Below are positions 48,137 to 48,625 of a DNA stretch of 48,625 nt, piece by piece. Source of the DNA: Fimenecus sp045655645. Its GTDB lineage: Bacteria; Bacillota; Clostridia; Oscillospirales; Acutalibacteraceae. The translations under genes were made by a program, and so were the position numbers. The stretch spans positions 1-48,625 of the forward strand of contig JAZOPS010000039.1 in the NCBI GenBank assembly GCA_045655645.1. The letters run 5' to 3'. Below the pieces are notes generated by a model. It searched no databases. It was given only the letters and a program-made list of their open reading frames with translations, and was not told the origin of the DNA. Numbering within the stretch: the first letter of the stretch is position 1; each line of letters starts with the position of its first letter.

Positions 48137-48625
48137 ATGGCAGGCGGATTTGTTTATACAGCAGTTGACCAGACTGCAATTTCAACAGCTGAAATTTATG
48201 GTAAAGCACTTGCTGATATCATTATGAAAGACACAAAGGTTGTAGCTATCACAGCAGACCTTGCAAAATCAACAAAACTCGGTGACGTTTTGAAAGTTTG
48301 CCCTGAAAGAGTTATCAATGTTGGTATCGCAGAACAAGATATGTTCGGTGTTGCAGCGGGTATGGCAAGAGCAGGTATGATTCCTTTCCTTTCAGGTTTC
48401 TCTGCATTCACATCAATGCGTGCTTGTGACCAGCTTCACACAGACATCTGCTATCAGAATGTTAACGCAAAGATTATTGCTACTCACTCAGGTACATCAT
48501 TCGGTCAGGCAGGTTCAACACACCACGCTATCACTGACCTTGCAATTACAAGAGCAATGCCAAACCTTACAGTTATCGTTCCTGCTGACGGTTTTGAAAC
48601 TGCAAACGCAGTTAACGCAGCTTAC
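48137..48625 (+). CDS. Transketolase, C-terminal (pyrimidine-binding) subunit, partial
   Basis: The gene runs off the window edge after 163 codons. It contains RVINVGIAEQDMFGVAAGMARAG with the conserved catalytic Glu, SGFSAFTSMRACDQL, ATHSGTSFGQAGSTHHAI and LTVIVPADGFETANAV: the pyrimidine-binding domain of transketolase. The third (C-terminal) domain is outside. AGGAGG with a 10-base spacer overlaps the end of the N-subunit. It is strictly coupled to the upstream gene (2-bp gap). Confidence 0.93.
   Translation, partial: MAGGFVYTAVDQTAISTAEIYGKALADIIMKDTKVVAITADLAKSTKLGDVLKVCPERVINVGIAEQDMFGVAAGMARAGMIPFLSGFSAFTSMRACDQLHTDICYQNVNAKIIATHSGTSFGQAGSTHHAITDLAITRAMPNLTVIVPADGFETANAVNAAY

Overview
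The window is AT-rich DNA (GC by eye under 40%) from a spore-forming, anaerobic, low-GC Gram-positive bacterium. It is most likely a clostridial relative of Ruminococcus/Oscillospiraceae. Support comes from sporulation genes (spoVAC, a spoIIQ-type M23 protein, spoIIE), a LexA gene with a Bacillus/Clostridia-type SOS box, an [FeFe]-hydrogenase-like protein, AAGGAG-type ribosome binding sites, and exported proteins with Thr-rich linkers typical of ruminococci. A GH28 enzyme and a GPH-family sugar transporter suggest a plant-polysaccharide-rich habitat such as the gut. I see no phage, insertion sequence, CRISPR array or rRNA.

Layout. 1-3000 (minus): a partial exported protein, then murD-NUDIX-maf read as one operon. 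3.2-5.3 kb: an EF-G-like GTPase. 5.3-7.2 kb: a Thr-rich lipoprotein, a permuted NlpC-like hydrolase and a lone spoVAC. 7.2-13.6 kb (minus): murA, walJ, rlmH, then response regulator, sensor kinase and HtrA; this resembles the Bacillus wal region. 13.9-17.7 kb (plus): a five-gene operon of sugar epimerase, HAD phosphatase, rarA, dCMP deaminase and yfbR. 17.8-20 kb: lexA with its SOS-box promoter, a structured small-RNA candidate, spoIIQ-like and a phosphopantetheinyl transferase. 20-23.1 kb (minus): five tightly coupled genes around a sensory-type [FeFe]-hydrogenase-like protein. 23.3-24.9 kb: a riboswitch-like leader and sodium-pump decarboxylase beta and gamma-like subunits. 24.9-29 kb: an HTH-membrane protein divergent from a membrane protein, condensation-type acyltransferase and SDR operon, with palindromes between. 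29.1-29.4 kb: tRNA-Leu(GAG) plus a second copy of its 3' end. 29.4-35.1 kb: a small hypothetical, a GPH transporter, spoIIE, a MinD-like ATPase and mgsA. 35.2-40 kb: hisS-aspS, a small membrane protein and GH28. 40-44.9 kb (minus): secA and two membrane proteins. 45.1 kb to the end: SCP2-like, class-III aminotransferase and a split transketolase, cut by the window edge.

How it fits together. Most of the window is housekeeping: peptidoglycan precursors (murA, murD), secretion and quality control (secA, htrA with its two-component system), tRNA charging, nucleotide clean-up (NUDIX, Maf, dCMP deaminase, YfbR) and sporulation. The parts most worth a second look are the hydrogenase-like sensory operon, the SCP2/aminotransferase/transketolase operon, the riboswitch in front of an orphan sodium-pump subunit, the condensation-enzyme operon with its palindromic operators, the C-rich small RNA beside lexA, and the tRNA-Leu 3'-end duplication.
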